Made by a program: the position numbers and the translations under genes. Shown piece after piece: positions 24,649-35,829 of a stretch of 64,000 bases of DNA. This DNA is from Euonymus europaeus (lineage: Eukaryota > Streptophyta > Magnoliopsida > Celastrales > Celastraceae). The notes beneath the pieces were generated by a model that worked only from the letters and a program-made list of their open reading frames with translations, was not told where the DNA came from and did no database searches. Within the stretch, counting starts at the first letter, position 1, and every line of letters starts with the position of its first letter. Location of the stretch: assembly GCA_963580455.1 (NCBI GenBank), contig OY756967.1:3432501-3496500 (forward strand), in the 5' to 3' direction.

Positions 24649-26085
24649 ATGGAGATTGAAATCCAAACACAAGCCTGGAACCAAGAGAAACCAGTCCAAA
24701 ACCATGAATCAACCATTCAAAACTCACCAAAACTGCCGCGTCAAGACTCCGATCTTCCGATCACCACCATCTCACGCAAAAAATTGACTCTCATCCCTCT
24801 CATCTTCCTCATCTACTTCGAGGTCGCCGGCGGCCCGTATGGAGAGGAACCGGCGGTTCAAGCTGCCGGGCCACTGCTAGCGATTCTGGGTTACCTCATA
24901 TTTCCATTTATATGGAGTGTCCCCGAAGCACTCATCACCGCAGAGCTCTCCGTAGCGTATCCGGGCAACGGTGGGTTCGTGATTTGGGCGGAGCGGGCAT
25001 TCGGACCCTTTTCGGGATCCATGATGGGGTCCTGGAAGTTCTTGAGTGGTGTGATCAATACGGCTTCGTTTCCTGTACTCTGTATTGACTACTTGGAGAA
25101 GTTGTTTCCTGTGTTTGAATCAGGCTGGCCTAGGAAGATTGCATTGTTGATTTCAACAATGTTACTCAGTTTTGTGAACTACACTGGACTGACTATAGTA
25201 GGCTATGTGGGTGTCTTGCTTGGTGTTGTTTCACTTTTTCCTTTCATAATCATGTCTATTATAGCAATACCCAAGATTCATCCCCATAGATGGCTGAGTT
25301 TAGGCCAAAAAGGGGTGAAGAAAGATTGGAATTTGTTCTTCAATACTCTGTTTTGGAATTTGAACTTTTGGGACAACGTGAGCACTTTGGCCGGAGAAGT
25401 TGAGAATCCCCAGAAAACATTTCCTATGGCTCTCTTTGTTGCTGTGATTTTCACCTGTGTGGCTTACTTGATCCCACTATTTGCAGTCACTGGTGCTGTT
25501 TTGGTGGATCAGAGTGAATGGGGGACCGGATTTCATGCTACTGCAGCAGAAATGATTGCTGGGAAGTGGCTGAAAATATGGATTGAAGTGGGTGCTGTGT
25601 TATCTGCAATTGGTTTGTTTGAAGCACAATTGAGCAGCAGTGCATATCAGCTTCTGGGTATGGCAGATTTGGGGATTTTGCCTAAGTTTTTTGGTCTTAG
25701 AGCCAAATGGTTCAACACTCCTTGGGTGGGGATATTGCTTTCCACAGCAATTACACTTGGTGTTTCTTACATGAACTTCCAGGACATCATCTCATCTGCC
25801 AATTTATTATACAGTCTGGGGATGTTACTGGAATTTGCTTCATTTCTCTGGCTAAGATGGAAGCTGCCACAACTGCAAAGGCCGTACCAGGTTCCGATGA
25901 GATTGCCAGGATTAGTGATCATGTGCTTAATTCCATCCGGGTTTTTGATTCTGATCATGATCATTGCCACCAAGACAGTTTATCTGGTGACTGGTTTGAT
26001 GACTATTGGTGCTATTGGATTCTACTTCTTGATGAATTTCTGCAGGTCAAAGAAGCTGTTCAATTTCAGCAATGGTGAAATGTAA
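24649..26085 (+). CDS. PUT4-like polyamine/amino-acid transporter, copy 1
   Basis: Intronless, 478 aa. The protein is an APC-superfamily permease of the plant LAT/PUT group (polyamine uptake transporters, H+-coupled import of putrescine, spermidine and related compounds). About 12 hydrophobic segments follow a ~45-residue hydrophilic N-terminus. The conserved first segment contains [14 protein letters not shown] (unwound substrate-site helix, GGP motif), followed by [17 protein letters not shown], then [15 protein letters not shown] and the [16 protein letters not shown] stretch. These phrases fit Arabidopsis PUT4 (At3g13620) better than other PUTs. The paralogue at 28962-30362 is a tandem duplicate in the same orientation. 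Substrate is inferred from family, not from sequence. Confidence 0.93.
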   Translation: MEIEIQTQAWNQEKPVQNHESTIQNSPKLPRQDSDLPITTISRKKLTLIPLIFLIYFEVAGGPYGEEPAVQAAGPLLAILGYLIFPFIWSVPEALITAELSVAYPGNGGFVIWAERAFGPFSGSMMGSWKFLSGVINTASFPVLCIDYLEKLFPVFESGWPRKIALLISTMLLSFVNYTGLTIVGYVGVLLGVVSLFPFIIMSIIAIPKIHPHRWLSLGQKGVKKDWNLFFNTLFWNLNFWDNVSTLAGEVENPQKTFPMALFVAVIFTCVAYLIPLFAVTGAVLVDQSEWGTGFHATAAEMIAGKWLKIWIEVGAVLSAIGLFEAQLSSSAYQLLGMADLGILPKFFGLRAKWFNTPWVGILLSTAITLGVSYMNFQDIISSANLLYSLGMLLEFASFLWLRWKLPQLQRPYQVPMRLPGLVIMCLIPSGFLILIMIIATKTVYLVTGLMTIGAIGFYFLMNFCRSKKLFNFSNGEM

Positions 26086-26227
26086 CTTGGTCCATATTGT
26101 TTAGTTAATAGTTTAGTTATCTTTGCATGGTTGAACTTGAGCCACCTGGATTCTTATTTATTGTATTGCACGCGTGTCGCTGCCATTAGTACGTTAATGA
26201 GAATGAGGGTTTGAAGGTGACTGCTTG

Positions 26228-26412
26228 CTTTACTCATTTGCATTGAGGATCTTGCTTCACACACGGCAAGTCCAATTGAGACAGTGTAGTTGCGTTTCTT
26301 TGTTTCTTGTTGCCAGTCATGTTAAAACTTCTCGGGGCGCGGAACTGCATCAAGATGTGATGGTTAGATTCAACCTTGATTTGTCAACAATGGATGACTT
26401 TGTAATAAGTTA
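26228..26412 (+). repeat. Segment also present upstream of transporter copy 2
   Basis: CATTGAGGATCTTGCTTCAC, then GAGACAGT, GTTGCGTTTCTT, AACTGCATCAAGATG and TTGTCAACAATGG occur here and, in the same order, at about 28262-28480. It lies 140 bp behind copy 1 of the transporter and 480 bp ahead of copy 2. Neither copy is an intact gene; the origin is unknown. Confidence 0.7.
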
Positions 26413-26549
26413 GTTGAATCAGTTAAGTAATGGTTTCATTTGAATTGTCTGTGCGTACTGTACACAACCTAAAGTACAGCTACATATTAATTTGTTTGTT
26501 TTTTTCTTCCTTTTACTTTTGGATTGGACGTTTACATTTATCATCATTT

Positions 26550-26875
26550 ATCGGGTGTTAATACTATTTTTGATTACCGAAAGATAAATCATGTTTCATT
26601 TTAGTATTCGAAGGATTAAACGTTTCAATTCGGTCACTTAAATTTTCATTTTGTTCAAGTCTAGCAACTCACTCGGTCAAGTTTTCTCAAAATCGGGCAG
26701 CCAAATGGATAACGTGTCAATTTGACTTTCTTTCGATTGGTCTATGTGAAAAATGGACACCACGTAGAAATGTCTTATAATTTTTAATTTCAAATTAATA
26801 AAAAATAAAAAAGGAAAATGAACGTCACGTGGAATGTCCTAAAATTATTTTCGATGACTAAAAAGAAATATAAAC
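26550..26875. mobile_element. MITE related to the element at 59530-60647
   Basis: The sequence from about 26558 (TTAATACTATTTTTGATTACC, then GAAAGATAAATCATG and TTTCAATTCGGTCAC) matches the terminal inverted repeat of the HSF-carrying element. The right end, TTTTCGATGACTAAAAAG near 26846, is an inverted version of the left end. ACGTGG/CCACGT pairs face each other inside. Target-site duplication was not resolved. Confidence 0.5.
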
Positions 26876-26896
26876 TACCTTTTGGTAGCACACTGG

Positions 26897-27870
26897 CAGT
26901 GACGTTCCTAAAAGTTTAGGGGCCCTCGGCAAACTCTACGAAATGGGCCCCTTTTAAAATCATATATTATATCTTCACCAAATAAAATTTCATCTATAAT
27001 ATATAGTATTATTTAAATATGACTCATCTAATATTTTTAGATGTAAAATCACTATTTGCATTGGTGTAATCAATTTTTCCCCCTAAATAACTTAGTTTTG
27101 ACTTTTTAAATCCATTGATAAAATCAGCATGTCATCAAATCATTCAACATATTATGTTATATAGTACTCTCTCCGTCCCGTAAAGATAGTTTTACTTTCT
27201 ATATTTATTCATCCAAAATGATAGTATCGTTTCATTTTTTAGAATGTGGTTAACTAATTAAATTATTAAAATACCCTTATTTAATGTGCTTCGTTATCTT
27301 ATAAAATTTTTCATTTTCTATGACAATTTGGGTTACAAAAAGAAATCATTAATTAAGGATATATTACGAAGTATACAAATCTTAATTTGTGTAAAAAAAG
27401 AAATAATATTTTTTTATTGGATGGAAGGAGTATATACTTTACAAATTATTATTATTATTATTATTATATGTTAACATTAGACTTGCAAAAATTTAAAGTG
27501 AAATTGAATTGATAAAAACTCTGGTAAACTATTTGTGCCATACTCTAATGACAATTAATGCTACATGATGGGATATTAAATTGATATTATGAGAAAGAGC
27601 CACAATTTATTAAATTATAAATATATTTTGGAAAAAAAGCTTTGAATTTTTACAATTCCCCATGATAAGAGGATCCAAATTTTTTTTAAAAAAAAAGTAA
27701 AACACACGTTAACTATCGTGCCTACAAGAGAGATCCAACTTCAAGCATGCAAAATTAATAACTTACCACTAGGCCACACCAGAAATCAAATATTAACGTT
27801 TGTAGAAAATAAATTATATACATACATTATAAACTATTAGTACAAAAAACCCACCCCAGGGCCACCCCTG
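26897..27870. mobile_element. hAT-like DNA element with 8-bp TSD
   Basis: A 974-bp element flanked by a perfect 8-bp repeat CACACTGG (26889-26896 and 27871-27878). The ends begin CAGTGACGTTCCT on the left and CAGGGGTGGCCCT on the right (complement), an imperfect inverted pair typical of hAT elements. No transposase frame remains. A Stowaway-like MITE is inserted within it, and a tRNA-like AGTGGTAAGT stretch is on the minus strand near 27760-27775. Confidence 0.7.
27167..27430. mobile_element. Stowaway-like MITE (Tc1/mariner)
   Basis: 264 bp with ends CTCTCTCCGTCCCGTAAAG on the left and CTCCTTCCATCC on the complement of the right, matching the Stowaway consensus CTCCCTCCGT-CC. It is flanked by TA on both sides (27165-27166 and 27431-27432). 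It sits inside the hAT-like element and so inserted after it. Confidence 0.85.
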
Positions 27871-28261
27871 CACACTGGATATAATAACTATAAGGGAAGC
27901 CCTACAATAATTACAGACCATAAGTTACTGTGTCATTTGTCACACGACAGTACTAACAAAAAGACGACACAAATAAAAGAAACCAAAAAGCTTATGCTTG
28001 ACATTCGACAATTTGTATGTGTTGTCCTCGTCTTTGGTGTCTCATAATTATTTTCGCTAGGCCGGGTAAAGTAAATTTTTAGTCATTAATTTAGATATAG
28101 TTAAATAATATAAATCATGTCATGATAATCGTGATTGATAAAAAAAATTGAAAGTTATTTTCTGCATCGATTATTACTAAGTGATGTCGTATACGCTTCC
28201 GCATTTTTGTGTTTTTCAACAATTGTCTCTGTACGAGAAAGTTCGCTACCTTCTTTTTTTT

Positions 28262-28485
28262 TTTCCTTACATTGAGGATCTTGCTTCACATACAGCAATT
28301 CCAAATGAGACAGTCGGCGCAGTTGCGTTTCTTGGTTTCTTTAGAAGTTGTCGCGTATCTCACATTGGAGATTTGGAGTTTCTTGGTGCAAGTCATGTCG
28401 TTTCAAACTGCATCAAGATGCCATGGAATCTACTAAGTTTAGATTCAATCTTGACTTGTCAACAATGGTGGCTAGTAATGACATT
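28262..28485 (+). repeat. Second copy of the transporter-linked segment
   Basis: Parallel to 26228-26412, with intervening differences (an extra ~40 bp in the middle). A partial open frame exists (EDLASHTAIPNETVGAVAFL) but it has no recognised family and the other copy does not keep it open. Confidence 0.65.
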
Positions 28486-28905
28486 CAAAAGGTTTGTGGG
28501 TCATGCGCTAATTATATGCTTTAAGCTGTAAAATCAATGAAATAAAATGCAAAAAGAGGAATAAAATTCTGAATCGTTAATTTGATTTTTATTTGGCATA
28601 AACAATGTGTTGCTATGCTCGTAATTTTCTTCAAAATATGTTCTTCATTTTTTAAAAATAAAATATAACTTTTATTGCATGAACATGCATTTACAGCGGG
28701 ATCCGCTGTAAACCGTAAAAAAAGTTACAACAGATTCCGACATTCCAAATGATAGAATAGAATGAGATTGAGGCTTTTCCAAAATAGCTTTCCAGATTTT
28801 GTCTCCAACTTGCTTTCCTGTATAATCATTTTTTGTCCAAAATTCGTGTGGACCCATTAATGGTAATAATTAATCCAGGGCCCAGGCATGCCCCAGCACT
28901 CAACC

Positions 28906-28913
28906 TATTTAAA
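28906..28913 (+). promoter_or_regulatory. TATA box of transporter gene 2
   Basis: TATTTAAA, 49-56 bp upstream of the ATG at 28962. It argues against the longer in-frame start at 28833, which would lie upstream of transcription. Confidence 0.5.
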
Positions 28914-28961
28914 ATTGAAAACCAGGATTCCAAGCCAAGCATACAATTCCAAAGTCCAACC

Positions 28962-30362
28962 ATGGGAGTTTCTGAATCTTCTCCAGATTCCCACACTCTC
29001 CTCCTCCTTGAACCACCACCATCACCCACCGCCAGCTCCTCCAAAAAGCTCGCCTTGCTCCCGCTAATCTTCTTAATCTTTTTCGAGGTATCAGGCGGCC
29101 CATACGGTGAAGAGTCTGCCGTAGGAGCTGCTGGGCCATTGTGGGCCATCTTGGGCTTTCTAATCTTCCCCTTCATATGGAGCATTCCAGAGGCCCTCGT
29201 CACGGCAGAGCTTGCGACCGCCTTCCCAGGCAACGGTGGCTATGTCATATGGGCCCATCAGGCTTTTGGGCCGTTCTGGGGCTCTTTAATGGGTTCGATA
29301 AAGTTCCTCAGCGGAATCATTAACTTGGCCTCATACCCAGTCCTCTGTGTAGACTACCTCAAGCTCGTCATCCCAATTCTCTCTTCAGGCGCGCTGAGGT
29401 ATTTTGCTATTCTGATTACAACTCTGGTTCTATCTTTTCTGAACTATACAGGACTCGCTATAGTGGGTTACACTGCGGTGACTTTAGGGGTTTTGGCTCT
29501 TTTGCCATTTGTAGCTTTGACTCTGTTTTCAATCCCCAAGATCCAGCCTGCTAGGTGGATTAGTTTGGGCCAGAAAGGTTTACCCAAAGACTTGGCATTG
29601 TATTTCAATACCCTTTTCTGGAATCTGAATTTCTGGGACAATGCCAGTACTTTGGCTGGTGAAGTTGAGGAACCCCAGAAGACATACCCAAAAGCTCTGT
29701 TTTCAGCTGGATTGCTTACTTGTTTGGCTTACTTGGTCCCTCTTTTGGCCTCTACTGGGGCCATACCACTAAATCAAGATGAATGGGTTGATGGGTATTT
29801 TGCCACTGTGGGTGAAATGGTTGCTGGAGAATGGTTGAAACTGTGGATTGAATTGGGTGCAGTGCTGTCCATAATTGGACTCTATGAAGCTCAATTGAGC
29901 AGTAGTGCATATCAGTTTTTGGGTATGGCAGACTTGGGATTCTTACCAAAGTGTTGTGGGAGAAGATCCGAATCGTTTGATACACCCATGGTTGGAATTC
30001 TGGTCTCAACTTTGATTACAGTAACAGTTTCTTACATGGATTTTGCAGACTTGATTTCATCAGCCAATTTTTTGTACAGTTTGGGGATGTTGTTGGAATT
30101 TGCATCATTCTTGTGGTTGAGGAAGAAACTTCCCACGACAAAGAGACCATTTAGAGTGCCGATGGGGATGGTTGGTTTGGTGCTTATGTGCTTGGTTCCA
30201 TCTGGTTTCTTGGTTTATGTCATGACCGTGGCCACTACAAGAATTCTTGTGGTGAGTGTCTTGTTGACATTTCTTTGCATTGCTTGGTACTTTGTGATGA
30301 AGTTGTGCAAATCAAGGAAGTGGGTTGAGTTTAGTGGGTTGGATAATGATTACTTGGATTAG
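28962..30362 (+). CDS. PUT4-like polyamine/amino-acid transporter, copy 2
   Basis: Intronless, 466 aa from ATG 28962. The frame is open back to 28833, but those codons lie upstream of or across the probable TATA box. Same APC/LAT-type permease as copy 1, with matching landmarks [66 protein letters not shown] and a basic C-terminal tail (KSRKWVEF). The N-terminus is different and shorter, so the copies diverged there first. Expected in the plasma membrane or an endomembrane, importing polyamines or related cations with protons. The nearly complete retention of conserved residues suggests both copies are functional. Confidence 0.92.
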   Translation: MGVSESSPDSHTLLLLEPPPSPTASSSKKLALLPLIFLIFFEVSGGPYGEESAVGAAGPLWAILGFLIFPFIWSIPEALVTAELATAFPGNGGYVIWAHQAFGPFWGSLMGSIKFLSGIINLASYPVLCVDYLKLVIPILSSGALRYFAILITTLVLSFLNYTGLAIVGYTAVTLGVLALLPFVALTLFSIPKIQPARWISLGQKGLPKDLALYFNTLFWNLNFWDNASTLAGEVEEPQKTYPKALFSAGLLTCLAYLVPLLASTGAIPLNQDEWVDGYFATVGEMVAGEWLKLWIELGAVLSIIGLYEAQLSSSAYQFLGMADLGFLPKCCGRRSESFDTPMVGILVSTLITVTVSYMDFADLISSANFLYSLGMLLEFASFLWLRKKLPTTKRPFRVPMGMVGLVLMCLVPSGFLVYVMTVATTRILVVSVLLTFLCIAWYFVMKLCKSRKWVEFSGLDNDYLD

Positions 30363-31475
30363 AGTCGTAATGATGACCAGTACCTTTAGTTGGATTATTT
30401 GTAGAGGCCTTGATTGAATTTTAAGATTTGGATAGCAAGATGTGGCCCAATGGACCTACCTAAGTATAGCATCTACAATTTTATAAATTTCTCATATTTC
30501 TGTTTAGTAGAACATTTGAAGTATCACATAACCCACTTTGTAATCAAACGTCTTGTTTGATATAATATTTTTATATATATCCTACTTTATTCTTTTTTTA
30601 TTTTATTTTTTCTTTGGAAACTTCCACAAGCCTAATTATAGGGGCGACCTGTGTATCAAACCATGAATGGAATTCCACTCCAAACACATCTCCGTGCCGT
30701 CCAAATGATAATAGCGGCCACTAAACTCACTTAAAATCTGAGGTTTTATGATGCACAAATTACGAATGTTCCGCCTCAAACCTAAATGAACGGATATCCT
30801 ACTTGGCTCTTTAACCATCGAGCCAACATGCGGGGCTCTACACAAAAATTTGATTTCAATTGCCAAAACTTTTTAATACAAGAAAAAGAAATTAATTTTA
30901 TCTAATCAAATTGTCCAATACTATTTTTGGCCACTACATTGATCGTCTATTACGATTATGATCTACCCTATACGAGCTTACATATGAAATATCTAGCATA
31001 AAGTGCATAAAATGCCCTACAAAATATCAAAGAATTCCTTCGTCCACAAAAACTTCTAGCTCTAGCCTTCTATTTCTATTTTTGGACAAAAATTTCATCC
31101 ACATATTTTCTAGGTACTTTCTCACCCTGCCATGTCCATGCCACATCATCCTCTCTACCTTATCAATATATGGACGTGTGACTATGATCCATCCATGATC
31201 AATGACCACTGTTCAGGGACCCACTGACGTCCATGAGGACGTCAGATCCTCATCTCAATTCTCGAGGGCACAGATTGACAATCTCTCCAAACAAAATATA
31301 TGTCCTTTTTCGTAAATCTATTATATTACCATCCTATCCATTTGCCGTGTGTCAAGATCTGGATGAGTAAAGAGTTCTATTCTTCTCGCCGAGTCTTCTC
31401 ACTTATACCAGTACACTGCCTAGTGCCTAGCAAGAGTACTCAAGGGCTGAATTTGCAGAACTAGCTTTCTATTTA
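30363..31475. other. Intergenic, no gene seen
   Basis: Contains the 3' side of transporter copy 2 and the upstream side of the F-box pseudogene. The one notable site is a perfect 9-bp inverted repeat with an ACGT core at 31224-31245. Otherwise AT-rich DNA without recognised repeats. Confidence 0.35.
31224..31245. promoter_or_regulatory. Palindromic TGACGT (bZIP-type) element
   Basis: CTGACGTCC and GGACGTCAG form a perfect 9-bp inverted repeat around ATGA. TGACGT is the core bound by TGA/ASF-1-type bZIP factors. It is ~230 bp upstream of the F-box pseudogene start and may be a relic of its promoter. Confidence 0.35.
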
Positions 31476-32755
31476 ATGGAACGTACAACGTCTATTGAGT
31501 TAATTTCGGGTCTGCCCGAGGCGATTGGTCTGGAGTGCTTGACTCGGTTGCCATACACGGCTCATCGATTCGCTTCCCGAGTTTGCCAGAGATGGAGCCG
31601 ATTACTTTTAAGCAAAGAATTCTACTATCACCGTCGGAAGTGCGGATACATCCACAAAGTTGCTTGCTTGGTTCAAGCTCGCAAAGCGGTTTCAACAGAT
31701 AGGGTGAAACCCGGTGGCTCGCCCAATTACGGGATTACTGTGTTTGACTCAGTGAGTCATTCCTGGTAGCGACTGGACCCGGTTCCGGACTACCCAAATG
31801 GGTTGCCATTGTTTTGTCAATTGGAAAGCTGTGAGGGGAAATTGGTGGTGATGGGCGGGTGGGACCCGGATAGTTACAATCCGATTACCGACGTTTGGGT
31901 GTATGACTTCGCGACCCAGCGATGGGCGCGAGGGAAAGACATGCCTTCAAAGCGGTCATTTTTTGCAATTGGAGCTTTTGAGGGTCGGGTTTATGTGGCG
32001 GGTGGGCACGACGAGAACAAGAACGCATTAAGGACCGGTTGTGTTAATGATCTGTGTGGGAACGAGTGGAGTGAGTTGCCTCAGTTGATTCAAGAGAGGG
32101 ACGAGTGTGAGGGGTAATAGAAGAAGATAATTTGATGAATTGAATCATGCTTTTCTCATTACTTTCCAATCCTATATATATACCAAGTTTACAATAAGAA
32201 ACTAACTAAGATTTGAACTGACAGATGAATCTAGAGTCCTATATCTTTAAGAGATATCTATACAAAGTTTAAATAAAGATTAGAGACAAACAGAACAATT
32301 TGAAACCAGGATAAGTTATTTACAATTCAAACATGATACAGGTATCTGTCCTATAAGGGGGTGGTGATAGGGGAGGAGTTTTGGGTTTTGAGTGGTTATG
32401 GCACGGAGAGCCAAGGACAGTTCGACGGAAGTGCTGATGTCTATGGTTTCAAATCGGGTCAGTGGAGACTGGTCGAGGGAGTTTGGGAACCGGGTCGGTG
32501 CCCGAGAACTTGTGTCGGCGTGGGGAAAGATGGGCAGTTAGTGAATTGGGCCAGCTAGACCCGGCAGTGCGGGTCGGGATATGTGGAGTCACGTTGGGAT
32601 CACGTGCCCTGGTGACCGGGTCAGGGTACCAAGGTGGACCTCATGGATTTTATATGATAGAAATAAAAGGAGGGCAGAATAGTAAATTGGAGAATATCGA
32701 TGTACTTGATGTGTTCTGCGGGTTTGTTCAATCAGGTTGTAGTGTGGAGATATAA
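31476..32755 (+). pseudogene. F-box/kelch-repeat pseudogene (KMD/KFB type)
   Basis: An F-box near the start (LISGLPEAIGLECLTRLP) is followed by kelch repeats (KLVVMGGWDP, RVYVAGGHDENKNAL, GSGYQGGPHGFYM) and the family C-terminus FVQSGC-VEI. This is the layout of ~350-aa plant SCF substrate receptors that target type-B ARRs or PAL (KISS ME DEADLY/KFB group, most like KMD3/4). Three lesions break it: TAG (31767-31769) right after SVSHSW; a ~242-bp insertion after DECEG (about 32115-32356) with AGGGG on both sides; and a 1-bp deletion near 32553 in the VNWA-LDP stretch, which shifts the frame. Rejoining would need all three reversed, so it is dead, but the rest is well kept and the loss looks recent. 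Confidence 0.92.
32115..32356. mobile_element. Unclassified insertion in the F-box pseudogene
   Basis: About 242 bp interrupts the kelch region. AGGGG is found on both sides (32110-32114 and 32356-32360), compatible with a 5-bp target duplication. The insert starts TAATAG and ends CCTATA. Treated as an intron with GT-AG ends it would leave the reading frame 2 nt out, so an insertion is favoured. No family is recognised. Confidence 0.5.
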
Positions 32756-34544
32756 TTGGATTTGGGATCAACCCAAAGCAGAAACTGGGTTTCGAGTCGG
32801 GTCAAATCTCTGTTGAACCACAAAAATGACATCTTTATCCAAGAGCCTGAATGCCTGATGACATTGCACACTATTATCTAGGAGTGGTGGGGCATAATTT
32901 ATATGACTATATATATGCATGGGAACAACTTACAATGTCAATAGATAAAAGGGGATGGGGGCTACAATTTTAGATGTAATTCCTCATGTTTCAAAATGTG
33001 TTAAATCATGATGTAGATAATGTTATGATATTGTAGATTTTGAAAAAATAATAATTCAAATCCTAAATCTTAAAAAACTCCATTTTTTGTATTAAAAAAT
33101 CTTACCTCATTGCGCCCACCAAACAGCTGGGTGGGATCAAAATTTGGGCTTGCATAGTATGGGAATGGGTCGGATACCCTTCCATTTAAGAAATGTCAAA
33201 ATCATTATCGTTTAATGTACCCTATACCAAAACCGTTCCAAAAATCATTTAGATTTCCAAAATCGGAATATTTCCATAACCATTTATCGCCGAGTACCCA
33301 TTTATCGTTTGACTTTTTCAATTTTTTTCATAATTAATTGGATAATGTTTTCAAACACTCGATATATATTTATAAACTATGTAAGTTTATAACAAAAATC
33401 AAACAATTGGATTAGTGGTTAAGTAATTTAGTTTTGTATACATGTAAGGTTCGAATCCCTTCTCTAACATATATACTATATTTTTAAGAATTTACTTGAA
33501 ATTCAGGGTTGGGTCGGTCCAGGTTGGTTACGGTTTTGGGTACGGTTTTGGTTCGGAGACCCTAACCATTTATCAATCGGTTCGGGTATCCTAAACCCGA
33601 TAACAAATACCAAAATCGACCCGAAACCGTGACAGATTTGAAAATAAAAACCAAAATAGTTTCCAAACCCTATAAGATCGGTTTTCGGATTTTAAACGGA
33701 TCGAATACCCTGCGGATAGTGCACGGATCAGATTTTTTTATCATCCCTCTCGCATTACCCTTGCAAGGGTTGAGACTAGCCGAAATCCAGGCGGAAAGAA
33801 CCTCTCTCATGGGGGTCATGCAAGGAAATAATGCTAAAATTGTTTATTGTGCATGAATTGAATTTGTATCGTTTAGCATTTGCAAAGAGTTATCATACTT
33901 GACTTCATCATTACAAATAATAAAAAAAATTGTTTCTTAAATTTTAAATCCTAAGCTCTAATTGCTAGAACTTGGGAAGAATGGGAGTTAGAATTGTAGC
34001 CCCTCCCAGCTACTTTGCATGAAGCTGAAATATTAACATAGGAAGAAAACATTCTCTCTTTTGACTTGTAATAAAAGAGAATCCGATCTCCACCTAGTCA
34101 TCAACCATGAATCACGCCTCTCCTCTATTGTGGTACCTCCCCATGTACTCTACTATTTCTCAAATATTGTAGATAATATTATAAACACATACTGATGCAA
34201 CTCTCGTTAGAGTGAAGGCTGAAGACTGGAGAGTCCAATACCATATCTTTAGCTTGTGATAGCAAGACACTATGAAATTTACCTGACAACTTTGTGTAAT
34301 GGTTTCTCCCTCCTTGGTACCAGTCGACCATCCAAGCAAAAGAACGTACCATCATGTCACACGGTATGCGACAGGTCTTGATTCAGAAGCCACCCTAACA
34401 AGGTAAACCAAGTGGTCATATTCACCTTATTCAGAAAGTGATATAAGCATGGTGGGGTCTGTCACTCAAGTAAAAGTTTATTAAGAGGCATGCTAATAGC
34501 CATGTGAGTGGGTGGAAAGTGTGGAGGTGAGTAAAAAAATACCA
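32756..34544. other. Intergenic, repeat-derived in part
   Basis: No gene is seen. A stretch at about 33150-33740 is rich in GGTTCGGGTATCC / GGGTCGG-type phrases seen in plant non-autonomous DNA elements, but its ends were not resolved. A tRNA-like module lies inside it at 33409-33460. The last 300 bp form the dioxygenase promoter. Confidence 0.35.
33405..33462 (+). repeat. tRNA-derived (SINE-like) module
   Basis: GGATTAGTGGTTAAG (33409 on) resembles a pol III A box, and GGTTCGAATCC (33448-33458) is a perfect B box, separated by about 30 bp. No acceptor stem pairs, so this is not a functional tRNA gene. Confidence 0.45.
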
Positions 34545-34553
34545 TATAAATAG
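34545..34553 (+). promoter_or_regulatory. TATA box of the dioxygenase gene
   Basis: TATAAATAG, 88 bp upstream of the ATG at 34633, at a good distance for a ~55-nt 5' leader. Confidence 0.65.
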
Positions 34554-34632
34554 GACTACATAGCATGTAAGTTTCTTCACACATTTATATTTTCCTTTTA
34601 CAGAAACAAGTTGTAAAAGCTCTCTTACCTCA

Positions 34633-35829
34633 ATGGCTCCAAGTATGGCAACAATGATCGCTGACTCCACAGACTTTACTGACTTTGTCATGAACCAAGG
34701 ACATGGAGTAAAGGGTCTGTCTGAATTGGGTCTCAAGCATCTACCAAAGCAGTATATCCAACCTCTTGAGGAGAGGATGAGTATGACTAATGTCATGCCT
34801 CAAGAGTCCATTCCCATCATCGACATGTCGAAATGGGATGACCTGGGTGTGGTAGAGTCTGTTTGTCATGCTGCAGAGAATTGGGGGTTCTTTCAGGTTA
34901 CAAACCATGGAGTGCCTATTGACGTCTTGGAGAATGTCAAGGATGCAACTCATCGGTTCTACGGGATGCCTGCAGAAGAGAAGAATAAGTACTCTAAAAA
35001 GCTATCACCTTCTAACAATGTTAGATTTGGTACAAGCTTCATTCCTGAAGCAGAGAAGGCTTTGGAGTGGAAAGATTACCTCAGCCTCTTCTATGTCTCT
35101 GATGAAGAAGCTTCTGCACTCTGGCCTCCTGTCTGCAGGTAACAAATCTAAACTCATTCCGGAAGAACCGATGCGTAAAAAATAAGCATTGGCATGAGTG
35201 CAAAGTTGATGTCATAATTCTATCTAACTATGAACTTATAATTATCTTCTGTCAGGGATCAAGTGTTAGAATACATGAAGAGCTCTAAAGTACTTATTAA
35301 GAGACTGTTGGACATGCTAATAAAAAGACTGAATGTGAAGGAAATAGATGATGCAAAGAAATCTCTATTGATGGGTTCAGAAAGAATTAACCTCAATTAC
35401 TACCCGATATGCCCGAACCCTGAGCTCACGGCTGGAGTTGGCCGCCATTCTGATGTCTCCACCCTCACCATCCTCCTCCAAGACGACATTGGAGGGCTTT
35501 ATGTGAAGGGCAACAGGGGTGATAGCTGGATACATGTCCCTCCAGTAAGTGGCTCTCTGGTCATCAATGTCGGTGATGCACTACAGATAATGAGCAATGG
35601 TCGATACAAGAGCATTGAGCACCGTGTGCTTGCCAATGGGAGCAGAAACAGAATCTCAGTTCCAATTTTTGTCAACCCCAGGCCTCGGGACATGATTGGT
35701 CCTCTGCCTGAACTGATAGCTGCTGGAGAGAAACCATTGTACAAGCAAGTTCTGTATTCCTCCTACGTCAAGCATTTCTTCAGCAAGGCACATGATGGGA
35801 AGGAAACGATTGATTTTGCAAAGATATGA
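34633..35829 (+). CDS. F6'H1-like 2-oxoglutarate/Fe(II) dioxygenase
   Basis: Two exons (34633-35138, 35256-35829; GT-AG), 359 aa against ~360 for the family. The N-terminal DIOX_N domain (about 60-170) is followed by the jelly-roll 2OG-FeII domain. Iron ligands are His233 and Asp235 in [15 protein letters not shown] and His291 in [10 protein letters not shown]. The 2-oxoglutarate pair Arg301 and Ser303 is in NRISVPIF. Phrases [41 protein letters not shown] and the [12 protein letters not shown] end match feruloyl-CoA 6'-hydroxylase. That enzyme ortho-hydroxylates feruloyl-CoA in the cytosol, leading to scopoletin (iron uptake, defence). Close relatives act on p-coumaroyl-CoA or hydroxylate scopoletin, so substrate is inferred. 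Confidence 0.9.

Noticed and set aside
28833..28961. N-terminal extension (43 residues) of transporter copy 2
   Set aside because: A TATA-like box at 28906-28913 places transcription downstream, and the extra residues have no counterpart in the family.
32115..32356. Intron of the F-box/kelch gene
   Set aside because: The GT-AG choice leaves the frame 2 nt out, the family is normally intronless in this region, and AGGGG flanks both sides like a target duplication.
33150..33740. Complete hAT-type element
   Set aside because: The GGTTCGGGTATCC-type phrases are suggestive but no matching ends or target duplication could be located.
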